DNA of 64,000 nt from Arthrobacter rhombi (GCF_900163545.1 NZ_FUHW01000038.1:310001-374000); one strand, 5' to 3'. Shown: positions 17,721 to 27,779, counted from the first letter of the stretch. A program made the numbers and translations. Notes: generated by a model from the letters alone, not told the origin.

Positions 17721-20504
17721 CTAGGGCCCTACCGGCGTCGTACCGCGTCCTTCGACTTCCACCACCGCTGAATCGGCGAAGGGGACGCTGTCCTCCTCCG
17801 GCGCAGCGAGGGGGGCGCGTCGGGGCTCCTCAGCGTCGAAGCCGGGCAAAAAATCGCCCACCGGCTCGTCGGGGACCTTTTTTCCGCCGCGTCCTGCAGC
17901 AGGGCGTGAGGCCGCGGCCGTGCGTCGGCGCGGTGCCCCGGTGTCTGCCTGCTCTGCCTCGCTGCCACCGGAGACGGGTTCGGGGGAGCGGTCGATGGGC
18001 GGGGCGGGTTCGCCCACGGCATCGGGGGCGACAGGAGCCCCGCCGAGCGCGTCGACCTTACTCGACAACGGAACGCCCGAACCATCCCGCCGTCCATGTT
18101 CCAGGGGCAGCGCACGGGAGACTCCGGCAGCCGAAGCAGCCCGGGCAGGGCCATGACCGGCCCAGGCCAGGGCCAGGACCTCTTCGCCCTTGAGGAAGCG
18201 GTGGGCCCGCACCCCACCGGTACCGCGGCCCTTGGCCGGATATTCGGAGAGCGGGGTGACCTTCACGGTGCCGGCCTCGGTGCCGGGCAACGTCGCACCC
18301 GCGGCGGCAATAGTGACCACCACCGCTGATTCGTCCTCGGGATGTGCCGAACCAAAGAAGATGGCCTGGTCACCGTCGACGAGCTTGATTCCTGCCATTC
18401 CGCCGGCCGTGCGGCCCTGGGGGCGAACAGTGGATGCCGGATAGCGCAGCAGACGGGCTTGGCCCGAAACGAAGATCAGATCATCGTTTTCACCCGGAAC
18501 ACAGACCCCGATGACCCGATCGCCGGGTTTGAGCGACAGCGCCTCGAACTCGTCACGGTTCAACGGGTAGTCGGGGGTGACTCGTTTGACCACCCCGCGG
18601 GCGGTCCCCACGGCCAGCACCTCATTCAGCGGCACCAGACCGATCACGGTTTCACCCTTGGCCAGCGAAATGAACTCGGCGACCGGAACCCCGTCGGTCA
18701 GAGGAGGGAACGAGGAGGTGGCCGGCAGGACCGGGATGTCCAAGACCTGCAGGCGCAACATGCGTCCGGTTGAGGTCACGGCGCCGATCTCCCCCCGGGC
18801 CGTCGCCGGCAGGAGGGAGGCCAGCACGTCATGCTTCACCCGGTTGCCGTCGGTGGGCAGCGGCTCACGGGTGGTGGTGCGAGCCAGCCGGCCCGAGGCG
18901 GAGAGGATGGCCCAGCAGGGATCATCGGCGATTTCGAGCGTCAACGGTGCTTTGGCGCTGGTGGAAGCCGGGGCAGGCATGGTGGTGCCCTTCAAGGGGG
19001 CCGCCGTTGCCGACTTCAACAGGCGGGTACGGCGCGGTGTGGCATAACGTTCGGAGACCTCGGCCAGCTCACTGGAGACCAGACCGCGCAGCAGCTCGTC
19101 CGAGGCCAGGATGGCGCTGAGACGTTCGATTTCCCGTTGAAGTTCGTCGCGCTCTTTCTCGAGCTCAATCTGCGAATATTTGGTCAGCTGACGCAGCCGC
19201 AGCTCCAGGATGTGGTTGGCCTGGATCTCCGAGAGGTCATACACGGTCATCAGCCGTTGGCGGGCCACCGCAGTTTCGTCCGAGTTGCGGATGATCTGGA
19301 TGACCTCGTCGATGTCGACGATGGCAATGAGGAGACCTTCGACCAGATGCAGTCGATCCTTCTTCTTGGCCAGCCGGTAGGCCGTCCGACGCGTGACCAC
19401 CGAGAGGCGGTGCCCGATGTAGACCTGAAGCAGTTCCCGCAACCCCAACGTCCTGGGTTGTCCGTCGACCAGGGCCACGTTGTTGATGCCGAAGGAGTCC
19501 TCCATCGGTGTGTACTTATACAGCTGTTGGAGGACGGCATTGGGGTTGAAGCCATTCTTCAGCTCGATGACCAGCCGCATACCGTTCTTGCGGTCGGTCA
19601 GGTCGATGACATCGGAGACCCCGACGAGCTTTTTGGCGGTGACGGCATCCTTGATCTTCTGGATGACCTTCTCCGGACCGACCATGTAGGGAAGCTCGGT
19701 GACGATCAGACCACTGCGTCGCGCGCTGATCTGTTCGAGCACGACCTTGGCCCGGGTTTTGAACGAGCCACGCCCGTTCGTGTAGGCGTCGTGGATGCCC
19801 TCCAGTCCGATGATCTCTCCGCCGCTGGGTAGATCCGGGCCGGGGACGAATTTCATCAGCTCGGCCAGGGGCGCTTCGGGATTTTCCACCAGGTGACGGG
19901 CCGCGGCAATGACCTCGCCGAGGTTATGCGGGGCCATGTTCGTGGCCATCCCGACGGCGATGCCGGTGGTTCCGTTGACCAGCAGGTTCGGGAAGGCTGC
20001 CGGGAGGACCTCCGGTTGAAGCAACTGGTTGTCGTAGTTGGGGATGAAGTCCACGACGTCTTCGTCAAGGTGGTCGGTCATGGCCACCGCCGGGGAATCC
20101 AGCCTGGCCTCCGTGTACCGCGGTGCGGCAGGACCGTCGTCCAGCGAACCGAAGTTCCCGTGACCGTCGATCAGTGGCAGCCGCAACGCGAAGTGTTGGG
20201 CCATGCGCACCATGGCATCGTAGATGGCGGTATCACCGTGGGGGTGCAGTTTGCCCATGACCTCACCGACGACTCGGGCGCTCTTGACGTGGCCCTTCTC
20301 GGGGCGCAGACCCATCTGCGTCATCATGAACAGGATGCGGCGTTGGACCGGCTTGAGGCCGTCACGGGCGTCGGGCAGGGCACGCGAGTAGATCACCGAG
20401 TAGGCGTACTCCAGGAACGACCCCTCCATCTCCGAGGTCACGTCGATGTCGACGATGTTCTCGATGAAGTCCTGCGGTGGTTCCGGTGTCTGCCTGCGGG
20501 CCAT
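17721..20504 (-). CDS. parC: DNA topoisomerase IV subunit A (ParC/GyrA family)
   Basis: The DNA-cleaving subunit of a type IIA topoisomerase, 927 residues. The breakage-reunion domain has the catalytic tyrosine Y130 in APRYTEARL and the quinolone-region motif [10 protein letters not shown] at 87-96. The C-terminal pinwheel has [13 protein letters not shown] in place of the QRRGGKG-type gyrase box, which favours topoisomerase IV. The last 90 to 100 residues are a Pro/Ala/acidic low-complexity tail. The ATG at 20504 follows GAGGA by nine bases; the frame is open further upstream without a better site. Confidence 0.9.
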   Translation of the reverse strand: MARRQTPEPPQDFIENIVDIDVTSEMEGSFLEYAYSVIYSRALPDARDGLKPVQRRILFMMTQMGLRPEKGHVKSARVVGEVMGKLHPHGDTAIYDAMVRMAQHFALRLPLIDGHGNFGSLDDGPAAPRYTEARLDSPAVAMTDHLDEDVVDFIPNYDNQLLQPEVLPAAFPNLLVNGTTGIAVGMATNMAPHNLGEVIAAARHLVENPEAPLAELMKFVPGPDLPSGGEIIGLEGIHDAYTNGRGSFKTRAKVVLEQISARRSGLIVTELPYMVGPEKVIQKIKDAVTAKKLVGVSDVIDLTDRKNGMRLVIELKNGFNPNAVLQQLYKYTPMEDSFGINNVALVDGQPRTLGLRELLQVYIGHRLSVVTRRTAYRLAKKKDRLHLVEGLLIAIVDIDEVIQIIRNSDETAVARQRLMTVYDLSEIQANHILELRLRQLTKYSQIELEKERDELQREIERLSAILASDELLRGLVSSELAEVSERYATPRRTRLLKSATAAPLKGTTMPAPASTSAKAPLTLEIADDPCWAILSASGRLARTTTREPLPTDGNRVKHDVLASLLPATARGEIGAVTSTGRMLRLQVLDIPVLPATSSFPPLTDGVPVAEFISLAKGETVIGLVPLNEVLAVGTARGVVKRVTPDYPLNRDEFEALSLKPGDRVIGVCVPGENDDLIFVSGQARLLRYPASTVRPQGRTAGGMAGIKLVDGDQAIFFGSAHPEDESAVVVTIAAAGATLPGTEAGTVKVTPLSEYPAKGRGTGGVRAHRFLKGEEVLALAWAGHGPARAASAAGVSRALPLEHGRRDGSGVPLSSKVDALGGAPVAPDAVGEPAPPIDRSPEPVSGGSEAEQADTGAPRRRTAAASRPAAGRGGKKVPDEPVGDFLPGFDAEEPRRAPLAAPEEDSVPFADSAVVEVEGRGTTPVGP

Positions 20505-20620
20505 AAAAGTGATTCCTCGAATCGGTGCTGATGTTGGTCCTGCGCGATAGGACGGTGCCGCACTGAGGGGCAGTCTCGTCCTTGTATTTCGGATCACGAC
20601 GGATCCGTGTGCGAAGGCCT

Positions 20621-20626
20621 TAGGCT
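20621..20626 (+). promoter_or_regulatory. -10 element for a leaderless GNAT/acyl-CoA synthetase mRNA
   Basis: TAGGCT ends six bases before the ATG at 20633. It forms part of the palindrome TAGGCT-A-AGCCTA running into the start codon. No ribosome site is present. Confidence 0.5.
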
Positions 20627-20632
20627 AAGCCT

Positions 20633-23383
20633 ATGGTGCACGAGGTGGAAAATGCTGAATATCCGGCTCATTGGGAAGCCGATGTCGTTCTACGCGACGG
20701 GACGACGGCCCATTTGCGGCCCATTGGTCCCTCGGATGCCGCTGCTTTGCAACGCTTCCATGCCGGACAATCCGAAACGTCGATCTACTTGCGGTTTTTC
20801 ACGTTCAAGTCCAAGCTCACCGACCGCGAGCTGACCCGCTTTACCCAGGTTGACCACGTGAACCGGGTGGCGATGATCGTCCTCCGTGGCTCTCAGATCA
20901 TCGGGGTGGGACGCTACGACCGACTCGATGATCCGCTGGAGGCCGAGGTGGCGTTCAACATCGCCGACAACACCCAGGGCAAGGGGGCCGGTTCGATCCT
21001 GCTCGAGCACTTGGCTGCCGCGGCCCGGGAGAACGGCATCGAACGTTTCAGCGCCGAAGTGCTGCCGGAAAACCGCAAAATGCTCACGGTTTTCGCCGAC
21101 GCAGGCTACGAGGTCAAACGCCGGTTCGACGACGGGGTGGTGATGCTGGAATTTCCGATCGACCCGACCGAGAAGTCTCGGGCCGTGATGGAATCACGCG
21201 AACACCGGGCCGAAGCCCAGTCGTTGGCCGGTCTGCTGGCCCCCCGATCGGTGGCCGTGATCGGGGCCAGCCGGCAGTGGGGAACCGTCGGGTACACGCT
21301 GCTGGAAAACATTATCGAAGGCGGTTTCACCGGGCCGGTCTATGCGGTGAATCCTGACGCTTTGGAAATCGCCGGGATGATCTCCTACGGCGCTCTCGCA
21401 GAGATCCCCGGCACCGTGGACCTGGCGGTGGTTGCCGTTCCGGTAGCTGAACTGGAGTCCGTCGTTGCCGAATGCGGGGCCCACGGTGTGCGGGGGCTAC
21501 TCGTGGTCACCGAGACCTTCCCGGGCGACCAGGCAGAGGCCCTGCAACGTCAGGGGGACCTGGTGCGGTTGGCGCGGAGCAACGGGATGCGGCTGATCGG
21601 TCCGGCATCGTTGGGTCTGGTCAATACGGCACCGGCGGTCAGCTTCAACGCCTCCATGGCCCCGGGCATGCCCCGGCGGGGAGGACTCGGCCTGTTCAGT
21701 CATTCCGCAGCGATCGGCGTGCTCATCTACTCGGCGGCCAGCCGCCGCGGGATCGGTGTCTCCAGCATCGTCTCGGCAGGGAACCGGGCCGACGTCTCCG
21801 GCAACGACGCCATGCAATTTTGGGAAGACGACCCCGCAACGACAGCCGTCGCCTTATTCTTGGAAAGCTTCGGGAACCCCCGGAAATTTTCGCGTATCGC
21901 CCGCCGACTGGCCCGAAAGAAGCCGGTCATCGTGGCCAAATCAGATGTCATGGGCTTGAGGCTGCCGCCCGGGCACGCCGTACGGACCACCCAGGCGCCG
22001 CTGGGTGCCGTGGATGCGATGCTCCACCAGTCGGGGGCCATTCGCGTGGCATCCAACGAATTGTTGATGGACCTGGCGCAGCTCTTCGCCACCCAGCCAC
22101 TACCCGCCGGCAACGGGCTGGCCATTGTCGCCAATTCTCGGGCGCTGTCCCGCGTGGTGGAGGATAACGCCGAACAGCACGACCTTGACGTTGTCGCCAG
22201 TGAACGCGATCTGGTGCTGACCGACGGCGCCTCCCGCGCGTTGCCGCGGCTCCGGAAGACGTTGCAGGCACTGCTGGCCCAACCCGCGGTGCACTGCCTG
22301 ATCCTCGCGGTGTTGCCGGCCCCGGGCATCGACCACCACCAGCTGGCTCAGATCCTGTTCGAAACGGGGCGGGAAGCCGGCAAACCAGTGTTGGCATCCT
22401 TCACCGGGATCATGGATCCGAAGGAACCCGCCGTCGGCCTGATCCAGACCAGCCCGGCCCCCGGCACAGCCGCCCCCGCCTCAGGTGAAGACGAAGGCGG
22501 CACCCAGACGGTGACCGTCCGGCAGGACGCCGTCCCCACCTATGCTTCTCCCGGAACCGCCATCGGGGCCCTGGCGGAAATGGTCGGGTACGTGGACTGG
22601 CGTGGCCGTGAATTTGGTGAATACGTCGAATCCTCGGGAATCGATAGGGAACGCGCCGATGAGCTGCTCGCCGGGTACATGCAACGCGTGGAAGGAACCG
22701 ATTTGCTGGCTCTTTCGGCGCAGGACGCCGTCGAGCTGTTGGGCTGTTACGGGGTGAACGTGCTGGAATCGGTGCGGTTCAGCGATGAGCAGGAAGCCGT
22801 GGAGGCAGCACATCGCATCGGGTGGCCGGTGGCCTTGAAGGCCACCGACCAGTACCTGCGCCACCGACTCGATTTGGGTGGGGTGCGGTTGAATATCACC
22901 GACGAAACCGCGCTGCGGCAGAACATCAGACATATGCAGCAGACGTTGCGCCAATACGGGGCCGATGACCTCGAAGTCCAGACCATGGCTGCTTCAGGTC
23001 AGGGTTGCGTGGTGCGTGCACTCGAGGACCCGTTGCTGGGACCACTGATCTCCTACGGGCTGGCCGGGGATGCAGTGAACCTGCTCGACGATTGGGCGCA
23101 CGCCATCCCGCCACTGACCAATACCGACCTCGCCGATTTTGTCCGCACGCCCAGGGCCTCCCAGAAGCTCTTCGGCTATCAGGGCTTCCCCTCCGTGGAC
23201 GTGCCGGGGCTGGAGGACTTCCTCAACCGGGTGGCCACCCTGAAGGATGACCACCCGGAGGTGGCGCTGATGGAGTTCAACCCGGTACTGGTCTCCGAAG
23301 GATCGGTGACCGTGCTCGCCGCCGACCTACGGATCGGCAACCCCGCGCAGCGCACCGACAGCGCCCGGCGGGCGATGCGCTAG
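20633..23383 (+). CDS. Bifunctional GNAT acetyltransferase / ADP-forming acyl-CoA synthetase-like protein (Pat-type)
   Basis: A 916-residue fusion. Residues 20-180 form a GNAT domain (QGKGAGSILLEHL is the acetyl-CoA loop). A CoA-binding Rossmann domain starts near 205 (SVAVIGASRQWGTVGY), followed by succinyl-CoA-synthetase-like domains and an ATP-grasp domain from about 700. This is the part list of Pat/YfiQ-type protein lysine acetyltransferases, which control enzymes such as acetyl-CoA synthetase. The phosphohistidine loop of true synthetases (SHTGSLAG) aligns here with VRTTQAPLG and lacks the histidine, so the synthetase part is probably a sensor. Translation appears leaderless. Confidence 0.85.
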   Translation: MVHEVENAEYPAHWEADVVLRDGTTAHLRPIGPSDAAALQRFHAGQSETSIYLRFFTFKSKLTDRELTRFTQVDHVNRVAMIVLRGSQIIGVGRYDRLDDPLEAEVAFNIADNTQGKGAGSILLEHLAAAARENGIERFSAEVLPENRKMLTVFADAGYEVKRRFDDGVVMLEFPIDPTEKSRAVMESREHRAEAQSLAGLLAPRSVAVIGASRQWGTVGYTLLENIIEGGFTGPVYAVNPDALEIAGMISYGALAEIPGTVDLAVVAVPVAELESVVAECGAHGVRGLLVVTETFPGDQAEALQRQGDLVRLARSNGMRLIGPASLGLVNTAPAVSFNASMAPGMPRRGGLGLFSHSAAIGVLIYSAASRRGIGVSSIVSAGNRADVSGNDAMQFWEDDPATTAVALFLESFGNPRKFSRIARRLARKKPVIVAKSDVMGLRLPPGHAVRTTQAPLGAVDAMLHQSGAIRVASNELLMDLAQLFATQPLPAGNGLAIVANSRALSRVVEDNAEQHDLDVVASERDLVLTDGASRALPRLRKTLQALLAQPAVHCLILAVLPAPGIDHHQLAQILFETGREAGKPVLASFTGIMDPKEPAVGLIQTSPAPGTAAPASGEDEGGTQTVTVRQDAVPTYASPGTAIGALAEMVGYVDWRGREFGEYVESSGIDRERADELLAGYMQRVEGTDLLALSAQDAVELLGCYGVNVLESVRFSDEQEAVEAAHRIGWPVALKATDQYLRHRLDLGGVRLNITDETALRQNIRHMQQTLRQYGADDLEVQTMAASGQGCVVRALEDPLLGPLISYGLAGDAVNLLDDWAHAIPPLTNTDLADFVRTPRASQKLFGYQGFPSVDVPGLEDFLNRVATLKDDHPEVALMEFNPVLVSEGSVTVLAADLRIGNPAQRTDSARRAMR

Positions 23384-23448
23384 GCAGGGGAGGGGGCGCC
23401 AGTCCCCAGCCGCCGTCATGATCGGCCCGACGGCGGCACATACACCGG

Positions 23449-23454
23449 TAGACT
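23449..23454 (+). promoter_or_regulatory. -10 element for leaderless DUF5998 mRNA
   Basis: TAGACT followed by GGGTGG and the ATG at 23461: six-base spacing, -10 close to consensus, no clear -35. Confidence 0.55.
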
Positions 23455-23460
23455 GGGTGG

Positions 23461-24129
23461 ATGTTCTCCCGTACTTCGGCCCCCGGCCGTGATTTGCACA
23501 GTGCCTTGGAACGCGCAGGGTTCTACCCCAAGCTCGTTGCTGACGTCGTCGAAGACGCCCTGGATGGGATGGAGCCGCTGGCACATCTGGTCCAGCTGGA
23601 AACCCATATCGAGCACACCGAGGTCCACCGGCATGTCACCGTGCTGGTCCTGACGTCCGACGTGATGGTCATCGTCCACGTGGACGACCAACAGCTGGAC
23701 ATGGCTGGGGACCAGGTCATGGCCCAGGTCTCCACGGAGACCGTGCCGATCGGCAGGATCTCTTCGGTGGTGCTCAGCTTCGTCTACCACCAGCCGCAGA
23801 ACTACCGCAGCAGCGATAAGAGCCGCGAACTGACCCTGGCGATCTCCTGGTCCGGCGGACAACGCGTTGACTTGGCTCCGGCAGGCTGTGCCGACCCGCA
23901 ATGCGAAGCCGACCACGGCTACACCGGAACGCTGCAGAGGGAGGATGTGTTGCTCCGCGTCAGTGCCGAAGCCGACGGCCTCCAGGCCGTCGAAGATGCC
24001 AGGTCCTTCGCCCGGGCCCTGCGGCAAGCCACCACGACCACCGCCTTGGATACCCGACCGGTTCCTGCTGCCGAATCGCGGGCCCCACGCCCCGCAGGCC
24101 GGTTCGTTCGCGGCCACCACCAGGGCTGA
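23461..24129 (+). CDS. DUF5998 family protein
   Basis: A 222-residue soluble protein matching the actinobacterial DUF5998 family: an N-terminal helical part (LERAGFYPKLVADVVEDAL) and a central beta-rich part resembling a pleckstrin-like fold (residues 45-165) with C143 and C148 near its end. Function unknown. The C-terminal 40 residues are low complexity. The phosphatase-like gene begins five bases after the stop, and both are probably cotranscribed. Confidence 0.8.
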   Translation: MFSRTSAPGRDLHSALERAGFYPKLVADVVEDALDGMEPLAHLVQLETHIEHTEVHRHVTVLVLTSDVMVIVHVDDQQLDMAGDQVMAQVSTETVPIGRISSVVLSFVYHQPQNYRSSDKSRELTLAISWSGGQRVDLAPAGCADPQCEADHGYTGTLQREDVLLRVSAEADGLQAVEDARSFARALRQATTTTALDTRPVPAAESRAPRPAGRFVRGHHQG

Positions 24130-24134
24130 ATCTT

Positions 24135-25313
24135 GTGAGCACCACCCGCACACCCCGACTCGAGCCCGCCGAACCGCTGCCGGCCCCGCCACGTTACGGC
24201 ACCGCGGACCTCTCGGTGGTGATGACAAGCGCCGCTGCCGTCTTGGGGGTTCCCGGGTTCAGCAATGTCCTGTCACTACCCCAGGCCCGCAAGGTGTGCG
24301 TGGTGATGGCCGACGGGCTGGGCAAGTCACTGCTCAAGGCACGTTCCGGGCATGCCCCGTTCCTGCGCTCGAAAATGGAGAATTCACGCACGCTGGACGC
24401 TGCGTTCCCCACGACGACGGCTGCCTCGTTGTCGAGCCTGGGCACCGGTGTGTCGCCCGGCCAGCATGGCATCGTCGGGTACGACGTCGTCGATCCTGCG
24501 GTCCCGCGGGTGGTGAACATGCTCGGTAACTGGCCCGAGGACCTGGACCCGAAGGTGTGGCAGCCGTATCCGACGGTGATGGCCCAGGCGGCGGAGCATA
24601 TCCACGTGGCCACGGCGAGCCTGCCACGCTTCAGCGATTCGGCATTGACCCGTGCCTCGTTGCAGGGCGGCGAATTCCTCGCAGCGGGCACCCCCCAGGC
24701 CCGTGTCCGGGCCGCTACCGAGGCGTTGGCCGCATCTGATCGGTCGTTGGTGTACTGCTACTGGAACGAACTCGATAAGGCAGGACATAAATTTGGTAGC
24801 GATTCGTCTCAATGGCTCAGTGAGCTGGAGGAACTCGACGCAAATATGCGCACCCTGGCCGGACGCGTCCCGGCAGGGACCTTGCTGTTGCTCGTCGCGG
24901 ACCACGGCATGGTCGATGTGCGTCCCGAAGCACGGATCGATTACTCGCAGTACCCCGAACTCCTGGACGGAATCGCCCTGACGGCGGGGGAGCCGCGGGC
25001 GGTGCAGCTGCACTTCAGCAGCGAGGCCACCGCAGCGACCCGCGCCGCGCTCATCCGGAACTGGAAGGAGGCCTTCGGAGCGAAGGCTTGGGTGATCACG
25101 CGGGAGGAAGCCATCGAGCACGGCTACTTCGGCGATGTAGACGAACGGGTCAAGAACAGAATCGGTGACGTACTGATCCTGGCCAGCGGCGAACTCGCCC
25201 TCTTTGACGGACGCCGCGTCTCACCCGGGGCCCTGAACATGATCGGCCAGCACGGTTCGATGACCCGAGCCGAGAAGGAAGTCCCGCTCCTGACCCTGGC
25301 CACCCCGAAGTAA
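24135..25313 (+). CDS. Alkaline phosphatase superfamily protein (nucleotide pyrophosphatase/phosphodiesterase-like)
   Basis: A 392-residue enzyme of the alkaline phosphatase fold. The first metal aspartate is in VVMADGLGKS near residue 60, the nucleophile threonine in PTTTAASLSSLGTG near 94, and the second metal site in VADHGMVDV near 255. These match bacterial nucleotide pyrophosphatase-like proteins; the substrate is unknown. The GTG at 24135 is chosen because it follows the DUF5998 stop at once; an ATG at 24222 would also keep the catalytic core. No signal peptide is seen. It converges with sepH, 17 bases away. Confidence 0.85.
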   Translation: MSTTRTPRLEPAEPLPAPPRYGTADLSVVMTSAAAVLGVPGFSNVLSLPQARKVCVVMADGLGKSLLKARSGHAPFLRSKMENSRTLDAAFPTTTAASLSSLGTGVSPGQHGIVGYDVVDPAVPRVVNMLGNWPEDLDPKVWQPYPTVMAQAAEHIHVATASLPRFSDSALTRASLQGGEFLAAGTPQARVRAATEALAASDRSLVYCYWNELDKAGHKFGSDSSQWLSELEELDANMRTLAGRVPAGTLLLLVADHGMVDVRPEARIDYSQYPELLDGIALTAGEPRAVQLHFSSEATAATRAALIRNWKEAFGAKAWVITREEAIEHGYFGDVDERVKNRIGDVLILASGELALFDGRRVSPGALNMIGQHGSMTRAEKEVPLLTLATPK

Positions 25314-25330
25314 TTCGAGGCAGCGCTGCG

Positions 25331-26494
25331 CTAGTCGCGCTTCTTCCCCTTGCCGAAGACGATCTCATCCCAGCTGGGCACCGAGGACCGCTTGGCCTTC
25401 TTGCGTCCATGACCGCCGTCGTCTTCTGCCTCTTCATGACGGGTCACCGTCTCGTCGGCCTGCCGAAAGTCTGCGGCCGAGAGGCCCGGTACGACGGTGT
25501 ATTCGCTGGTGTTCGTGCTGACACCGTCTGGCAGGTGCGGCAGCTCATCGTCATCGTCGTCGTCATGCGGCGGAACGATTCCCAGTCGGCGGGCTTCACC
25601 TTCATCGGCGAAATCCTCGTCCCGTGGGTGCGCTGCGGGGATGGAACCCTTGGAGAGCATCACGGCGAGGGCATCGTCGCCCTCCTCGTCCACTCCAAGG
25701 CGTTGTCCACGGCGGGCACGCAGCACGTCGAGCAGTTCTTCGGCGTCGGGGTCTCCGGGAGAAGCCGGACCAGTGTCGGAACCGTGCGTTTCATGGCCGG
25801 CGTCGGATTCGAAATCAAAGGGGCGGTCGGCTACTGCCGTGAGTCGACGGTTGGTGAAGGCATTCTCCACCGGTTCCAGTTCACTCAGGACCTGAGCCCA
25901 CCGGTTGGCGTTCTGCAACGATTTTCGGGCCGGATGGAACACCCACATGGCCGGCGGCTCCTCGCCGATACTGGCATCTGTTTCGGAACCCGAGGCGTCG
26001 AATTCGGCCGAGATGTTCCAGGCCCCGTCACTACGACGCCAAGCATCCCACTGCAACGACGAGGCGCTGACGCCGAGGGCGTTGAGCCGGACGTCGACCA
26101 TCTCACCGAGGGAGGCCGGTTCATCGCCGAAGGCCGAACGGTAGGTGTCGTGGGCCTGGGGTGCGGAGACCTCCACGCCACGAGCTTGCTGGGCAACGTA
26201 GTCGCGTTCGGCGCGAACGGGGCCCTCGTAGCGCAGCACACGGTCCAACGGGAAGCCCGATTCCTCGGCAACCTCTTCGGCGGTGGCACCATTGCGGATC
26301 CGGGTTTGGATCTCCCGCGGGGAGAATGTTGCCGGTGCCTGCTCGGCGCCGGACGCGGCGGGGCGACCGATGGGGCGGGCAGTGGCGGCGCGTAGCGCCT
26401 CGTCGATGCGCAGCACAAAGCTGGACCCATCGTCGCTGCTCAACAGCAGGTGCTCGCCATCCTCTTGGACACCTACGAGCCGAAGTTGCTGCAT
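25331..26494 (-). CDS. sepH: Septation protein SepH
   Basis: A 387-residue actinobacterial cell-division protein that binds FtsZ and aids septum formation. The N-terminal DUF3071 region (about 1-180) includes a helix-turn-helix (FSPREIQTRIRNGATAEEVAEESG, in part) required in characterised homologues for filament bundling. The centre is acidic and low complexity, and the C-terminus has the conserved motif SVPSWDEIVFG followed by basic residues. The ATG is preceded by GGAGGGA. Divergent from DUF4193. Confidence 0.92.
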   Translation of the reverse strand: MQQLRLVGVQEDGEHLLLSSDDGSSFVLRIDEALRAATARPIGRPAASGAEQAPATFSPREIQTRIRNGATAEEVAEESGFPLDRVLRYEGPVRAERDYVAQQARGVEVSAPQAHDTYRSAFGDEPASLGEMVDVRLNALGVSASSLQWDAWRRSDGAWNISAEFDASGSETDASIGEEPPAMWVFHPARKSLQNANRWAQVLSELEPVENAFTNRRLTAVADRPFDFESDAGHETHGSDTGPASPGDPDAEELLDVLRARRGQRLGVDEEGDDALAVMLSKGSIPAAHPRDEDFADEGEARRLGIVPPHDDDDDDELPHLPDGVSTNTSEYTVVPGLSAADFRQADETVTRHEEAEDDGGHGRKKAKRSSVPSWDEIVFGKGKKRD

Positions 26495-26898
26495 ACTTTC
26501 CCTCCACGGACGCTCACGTACGGATACGACTCTGCCACCGGGGGAGGGGAAAAGTCAGTATTTGCCGTGGTGTGGCGCGGTTAGTTTGGTCTCAGGTGGG
26601 CCCGGGAACCCCGGTCGAGCCGCCCACGGGAAGAGGCGGGGAACCCTGCTGGGTCGATGCCGTCCTGCGGTCGCCGTCCACGGGGCCACGGACATTGGCT
26701 TTTTGCTCCCCGATGGTGAACAATCTGTGCGTCACGGGCACAAAATGTGTCCTCGTGGCGTTGTATCTTGAGGGTCGGGAACGCCGGACCAACCCAGAAC
26801 ATACCAGCACGACATCTCGGCGCGACGCCGCTAGAGCAACGGTGCCGGGGGCCTATCCGGCCCCAACCCAGCAATGACCGGAGCGTGATGGAGAAACT
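26495..26898. other. 404-base divergent intergenic region sepH / DUF4193
   Basis: No credible coding frame. It should hold promoters for both genes, but I cannot place a convincing -35/-10 pair. Visible structure: a branched GC repeat near 26596-26627 and a compact hairpin at 26848-26864. Confidence 0.5.
26848..26864. repeat. GGGGCC-TATCC-GGCCCC hairpin upstream of DUF4193
   Basis: A perfect 6-bp GC stem with a 5-base loop, 34 bases before the DUF4193 start. It would lie in the 5-prime leader if transcription starts further upstream. Role unknown. Confidence 0.4.
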
Positions 26899-27198
26899 AT
26901 GGCGACAGACTACGACGCGCCACGGAAGAATGACGACGAAGCCAACCAGGAGTCCCTCGAAGAACTGAAGGGACGCGGCAAGGACCATCAGTCACCGGTG
27001 GTCGACGAGGATGAGACCGAGCTGGCCGACGGCTATGAGCTGCCCGGCGCCGATCTCTCCGGAGAAGAACTCCTCGTCCGAGTGCTCCCGGCACAAACGG
27101 ACGAATTTACCTGTGCTTCCTGTTTCCTGGTCCGGCACCGTTCCCAGGTCGCCAAGGAAAAGGGCGGACTGCTGTACTGCAAGGACTGCGAAGGCTGA
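26899..27198 (+). CDS. DUF4193 family protein
   Basis: A 99-residue acidic protein. The first 70 residues are charged; the C-terminal part has a zinc-ribbon-like pair C-x2-C (CASC near 73) and C-x2-C (CKDC near 94). DUF4193 is conserved throughout actinobacteria beside dut and DUF3093. The function is unknown, although a link to RNA polymerase or ribosome factors is sometimes suggested for such ribbons. The ATG follows GGAGAAACT. It converges with DUF3093. Confidence 0.88.
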   Translation: MATDYDAPRKNDDEANQESLEELKGRGKDHQSPVVDEDETELADGYELPGADLSGEELLVRVLPAQTDEFTCASCFLVRHRSQVAKEKGGLLYCKDCEG

Positions 27199-27227
27199 AG
27201 GCCGCGGCGGGTCCCACTGCCGCTCCT

Positions 27228-27701
27228 CTAGGCGCGCGCGGTCTGCTGGAGGGCTCGGAGCAGCTCCTCCGGGCGGCGGGTCGATGCCAGCCAGTATGGG
27301 GTGGCATCGAGTGGATCAACGATTTCGAGTTTGACGACCGGGTCGATCCAGCCGCGCAGGCAAAGGTAGGCGGTCCCGTTCAGGGCAGGACCACGTTCAA
27401 AGGTGGCGTCGTCGCCTCGATGGGCGGAAACCTCGCCGATATAGCGGCATTCGATGCTGGCCCGGCCAACTTTAAACCAGTCCTGGGTCAAACTGATGGT
27501 CGGCGTCAGGGTCAATAAGGCGATGCCGACGGCAAAGAACACGACGATGCCCACGACGATGGAAACGTTCAAATTGATGGGAAGGACCATGGCTGTACCG
27601 GCGAAACCGGTTCCCACCACGAGGATCCACATCCACCAGGCCGGCCACAATTTTTCACGGAAGATCTCAGAGGACGCTGCAGAGGGGGTCGAATCAGGCA
27701 T
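27228..27701 (-). CDS. DUF3093 family membrane protein
   Basis: A 157-residue protein with two adjacent membrane helices (about 21-65) and a cytoplasmic beta-rich C-terminal domain. DUF3093 is an actinobacterial family of unknown function that sits beside dut in many genomes, as here. TAAGCT lies six bases upstream of its ATG, implying a leaderless mRNA. It is divergent from dut, with 78 bases between the starts. Confidence 0.88.
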   Translation of the reverse strand: MPDSTPSAASSEIFREKLWPAWWMWILVVGTGFAGTAMVLPINLNVSIVVGIVVFFAVGIALLTLTPTISLTQDWFKVGRASIECRYIGEVSAHRGDDATFERGPALNGTAYLCLRGWIDPVVKLEIVDPLDATPYWLASTRRPEELLRALQQTARA

Positions 27702-27707
27702 ACCACC

Positions 27708-27713
27708 AGCTTA
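27708..27713 (-). promoter_or_regulatory. -10 element for leaderless DUF3093 mRNA
   Basis: Read on the minus strand: TAAGCT, six bases (GGTGGT), ATG at 27701. Confidence 0.45.
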
Positions 27714-27740
27714 GTTCGCCCAGAGCCTCTCGTGGACGCA

Positions 27741-27769
27741 TTGGGGCTGGACGGCAATCGGGCTAGAGT
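27741..27769 (+). promoter_or_regulatory. Promoter of dut
   Basis: TTGGGG at 27741-27746 and TAGAGT at 27764-27769, spaced by 17 bases. The start codon at 27780 lies ten bases after the -10, so the leader would be only about three bases. Confidence 0.55.
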
Positions 27770-27779
27770 GAACACGGTC

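Noticed and set aside
18831..19832. 333-codon plus-strand open frame inside parC
   Set aside because: Antisense shadow of the topoisomerase coding sequence; no ribosome site and no family resemblance.
20621..20633. Palindrome TAGGCT-A-AGCCTA at the start of the GNAT/acyl-CoA synthetase gene as a repressor site
   Set aside because: The left half is explained as the -10 of a leaderless transcript, and the right half includes the start codon. There is no second copy with the same context.
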